DNA of 64,000 nt. It comes from Flavobacterium sp. ENC. Lineage in GTDB: Bacteria > Bacteroidota > Bacteroidia > Flavobacteriales > Flavobacteriaceae. Position 1 is the stretch's first letter, and every line of letters starts with the position of its first letter. A program made the translations under genes and the position numbers. Under the pieces are notes generated by a model, which saw only the letters and a list, made by a program, of their open reading frames with translations, was not told the origin of the DNA and made no database searches. Location: the NCBI RefSeq assembly GCF_020991415.1, contig NZ_JAJMOY010000004.1, positions 310,001 through 374,000 on the forward strand, read 5' to 3'. This document shows, piece after piece, positions 61,551 to 64,000 of the stretch.

Positions 61551-64000
61551 TTGAAAATAGTAAATAAGTTCTATCCGCACGCCCTTGTTATATTGGGCTT
61601 TATTCTCGTTTCTTTAATTTATTTTTACCCGGTTTTACAAGGGAAACAAATTTTCCAGTCCGATATCGCACAATATACCGGAATGGCTAAAGAGCAAAAT
61701 GATTTTAGAGCCACGGAACATACTGAGCCGTACTGGACAAACTCTGCTTTTGGCGGAATGCCGACATACCAGCTTGGAGCCAATTATCCGAACGATTATG
61801 TAGGCAAATTAGATGATGCATTACGTTTTTTGCCACGTCCCGCTGATTATTTATTTTTATACTTCTTAGGTTTTTACGGATTGTTATTAGTTTTAAAAAC
61901 AGATCCTCTTAAAGCTTTTATCGGAGCAATTGCTTTCGGTTTTTCTACCTATTTAATTATTATTTTAGGCGTTGGCCATAATGCTAAAGCACATGCTATT
62001 GCGTATATGCCTTTGGTGATTGCCGGATTTATACTGGTTTTTCAGAAAAAATACATTTGGGGAGGTTTACTCACCATGTTTGCGGTGGCATTGGAAATTA
62101 ATGCGAACCACTTCCAGATGACCTATTATTTATTGATTTTCCTATTAATCCTTTCCGGTTATTTTGCTTTTAACTTCCTTAAAGAAAAAGAATACAAGCC
62201 GCTTTTAATCTCGTTGGGTGTTTTGGCAGCAGCTGGAATTTTTGCTATTGGCGCCAATGCCACTAATTTACTCGCAACAAGCGAATATGCTAAATTTAGT
62301 ACCCGCAGCAATAGTGAACTGACCTTTAATCCGGACGGCACTAAAAAGGTCAATGAGAATGCACTGAGCCATGAATATATCACGGAATACAGCTATGGAA
62401 TAGCAGAGAGTCTTAATCTGATTGCACCACGACTTTTTGGTGGTTCTAACCATGAAAATGTAGGAACCGACAGTCGTATGTATTCCTTTATGACGGAACA
62501 GGGAGTACCATCTGAACAAGCACAGGATTTTGTATCGGGAATGCCTACCTATTGGGGCGACCAGCCGATTGTTGCAGCGCCTGCCTATATTGGGGTAGTG
62601 GTTTTCTTTTTAGGTGTTTTAGCGTTGTTTATTGATGACAGAAAAATAAAATATGTTTTCCTTTCAGGGGCATTGGTGGCACTAGTGCTGTCATGGGGAA
62701 AAAACTTCTCTTTGTTAACCGATTTTTTTATCGACTACGTTCCAATGTACGATAAATTCAGGGCAGTCTCCTCAATTCAGGTTATTCTTGAATTATGTTT
62801 CCCTGTACTCGCTGTAATGGGACTGCAATCATTTTTTAAAGCGAAAGACGAGCCTAAACTACAGCAAAAGGCCTTGGTTCAGACCGGAGCTTTCGGACTT
62901 GGAGTATTACTGATTTTGGTTTTTGCAAAAAGTATGTTTCATTTTACAGGAAGCAGCGATAGTTATTTCCTGGAAAGTTACGGACCAGGCTTTGTTGATG
63001 CGCTGAAAGAGGACAGAATGAGTTTGTATTCTGCAGATTTATTGCGTTCGGGGTTCTTTATCGTGGTTACTTTCGGAATTTTATGGTTGTTTATTAAAAA
63101 TAAATTTTCACAAAATACAACCTTGATCATTGTAGGCCTTTTGATGATTTTCGATTTGTTTTTTGTCGATAAAAAATATGTTTCCGCTAAAGATTTCGTG
63201 AGTCCTGTAGAAATTGCAGCGCCTTTTCAGGAAACACCTTCTGATGCTCAGATTTTAAAAGATACTACACATTACAGGGTTTTTGAGGTAAACGGTAATA
63301 TGTCCAGTGCGCGTGCTTCTTACTTCCACCATTCACTGGGAGGATACCATGCCGCAAAACCAAGAAGAATCCAGCAATTGTTTGATTACCAGATCGCCAA
63401 AAACAATATGGAAGTTCTGGATATGCTGAATGTAAAATATATCATCCAGACGGATAAGGAAGGAAAAGAATTCCCGACGGTTAATCCAAATACGAATGGG
63501 AATGCCTGGTTTGTCAGCGATGTAAGGCTTGTCAATAAACCGGACGATGTGATGAAAGCTTTAGATCACCTTGATACCAAAAAAGTGGCCGTTTTTAACG
63601 TTCGTGAACATGAAGGTAAATTCAGAAGTGCCCGCTTAAAGAAACAATGGGATACCACCGGAACGATTAAGGTGGTAGAATACAAACCCAATTATATCAA
63701 ATACCAGTCAGATAACGGAAAAGACGGTTTGGCTGTTTTCTCTGAAATGTATTATAAAAACGGCTGGAATGCTTATATCGATGGTAAATTAACCGATCAT
63801 TTCCCTGTGGATTATGTTTTAAGAGCAATGGAAATTCCCGGAGGAAAACATACTATTGAATTTAAATTCGAGCCAGAGGTAGTAAAAACAGGAAGTACAA
63901 TAACATTGATAAGCACAATAGGAATGTTGTTGTTATTGATTGGCGGGGTTTATTTTGAAAGATTCTACCACAAAGATTCACAAAGAATTCACGGAGATAC
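61551..64000 (+). CDS. YfhO family membrane protein (3' end outside window)
   Basis: The frame begins at a TTG (61551, MKIVNKFYPHALVILGF) and stays open to the window end, over 816 codons; an in-frame stop 16 bases upstream and no ATG make TTG the best start. Many hydrophobic helices occur in the first 550 residues (FYPHALVILGFILVSLIYFY, KNFSLLTDFFIDYVPMYDKF). YfhO proteins belong to the GT-C glycosyltransferase-like fold and may transfer sugars at the membrane. The last residues before the window end are encoded by a repeat (63969-64000). The stop codon lies beyond the window. Confidence 0.88.
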   Translation, partial: MKIVNKFYPHALVILGFILVSLIYFYPVLQGKQIFQSDIAQYTGMAKEQNDFRATEHTEPYWTNSAFGGMPTYQLGANYPNDYVGKLDDALRFLPRPADYLFLYFLGFYGLLLVLKTDPLKAFIGAIAFGFSTYLIIILGVGHNAKAHAIAYMPLVIAGFILVFQKKYIWGGLLTMFAVALEINANHFQMTYYLLIFLLILSGYFAFNFLKEKEYKPLLISLGVLAAAGIFAIGANATNLLATSEYAKFSTRSNSELTFNPDGTKKVNENALSHEYITEYSYGIAESLNLIAPRLFGGSNHENVGTDSRMYSFMTEQGVPSEQAQDFVSGMPTYWGDQPIVAAPAYIGVVVFFLGVLALFIDDRKIKYVFLSGALVALVLSWGKNFSLLTDFFIDYVPMYDKFRAVSSIQVILELCFPVLAVMGLQSFFKAKDEPKLQQKALVQTGAFGLGVLLILVFAKSMFHFTGSSDSYFLESYGPGFVDALKEDRMSLYSADLLRSGFFIVVTFGILWLFIKNKFSQNTTLIIVGLLMIFDLFFVDKKYVSAKDFVSPVEIAAPFQETPSDAQILKDTTHYRVFEVNGNMSSARASYFHHSLGGYHAAKPRRIQQLFDYQIAKNNMEVLDMLNVKYIIQTDKEGKEFPTVNPNTNGNAWFVSDVRLVNKPDDVMKALDHLDTKKVAVFNVREHEGKFRSARLKKQWDTTGTIKVVEYKPNYIKYQSDNGKDGLAVFSEMYYKNGWNAYIDGKLTDHFPVDYVLRAMEIPGGKHTIEFKFEPEVVKTGSTITLISTIGMLLLLIGGVYFERFYHKDSQRIHGD
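63969..64000 (+). repeat. CACAAAG word repeat inside the 3' end of the YfhO ORF
   Basis: The final bases contain ACAAAGATTCACAAAGAATT and then CACGGAG, which resembles the word-like repeats of the spacers but here still lies in the open frame. The window ends inside it. Confidence 0.5.

Overview
The window is a stretch of AT-rich chromosome from a member of the Bacteroidota, almost certainly a Flavobacterium or close relative. The evidence is a gldI gliding-motility lipoprotein gene, two secreted proteins with type IX secretion (T9SS) C-terminal sorting domains, many lipoproteins, several families typical of Flavobacteriia (DUF4834, DUF3810, DUF4268, DUF2805, DUF4956), and many upstream sequences with the Bacteroidota -7 box TAnnTTTG. 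I found no rRNA, tRNA, insertion sequence, prophage or CRISPR array. It reads as core and lineage-specific chromosome rather than an island.

Layout. 1-8.2 kb: the 3' end of a GH92 mannosidase gene, a small unknown protein, an M61 PDZ peptidase, a DUF2805 protein, a fatty acid hydroxylase, and a membrane group (GlsB-like protein, aquaporin Z, DoxX-like protein, EamA transporter). 8.5-13.8 kb: a minus-strand operon nrnA-like, gldI and two cyclophilin-FKBP fusion isomerases, preceded by a CLC antiporter that carries fluoride-type motifs. 14-17.4 kb: RidA, the CbpM/CbpA co-chaperone pair, and two unknown secreted proteins. 17.6-23.7 kb: guaA, two multi-LysM envelope proteins, OsmC. 24.1-31.1 kb: a NagB/PIG-L fusion, a DUF3820 protein, pyrG, yidC and a MORN-repeat protein. 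31.3-33.7 kb: a DUF4956 membrane protein convergent with a secreted protein that resembles glucan water dikinase. 33.8-40.8 kb: an mnmA, subtilase, NPD/FabK-like and unknown-gene operon, then a large T9SS delta-60 protein. 40.9-47.6 kb: DUF4268, a CoA pyrophosphatase, a divergent acyltransferase, an ECF sigma factor with a membrane partner, DUF3810, pepD, a tiny Lys-rich protein and a cupin. 47.7-51.8 kb: a carboxypeptidase-regulatory-domain protein, a DEAD-box helicase, rdgB and DUF2809. 52-64 kb: GH88, a tandem lipoprotein pair, an FMN glutamate-synthase-like protein, a NYN RNase-like protein, a serine-palmitoyltransferase-like enzyme, a lipoprotein, a GNAT-like protein, an outer-membrane barrel, DUF4834 and a YfhO membrane protein cut by the window end.

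How the genes fit together. Much of the content serves the envelope: protein insertion (yidC), folding in the periplasm (three PPIases), peptidoglycan-binding LysM proteins, lipid synthesis (acyltransferase and SPT-like enzyme), T9SS cargo and many lipoproteins. Nucleotide genes (guaA, pyrG, rdgB, nrnA-like) and tRNA thiolation (mnmA) are interspersed housekeeping functions.

The most unusual features are of two kinds. First, the spacers between genes hold several families of short degenerate repeats, most of them arranged as long imperfect palindromes; one seems to run into the 3' end of the YfhO gene. Second, a few proteins have unexpected architecture: a signal-peptide-bearing dikinase-like protein with the domain order of plant glucan water dikinase, a probable CLC-F fluoride antiporter of the Asn type, a LysM protein fused to a periplasmic-binding-like domain, and a PlsC-like protein in which both signature motifs deviate.
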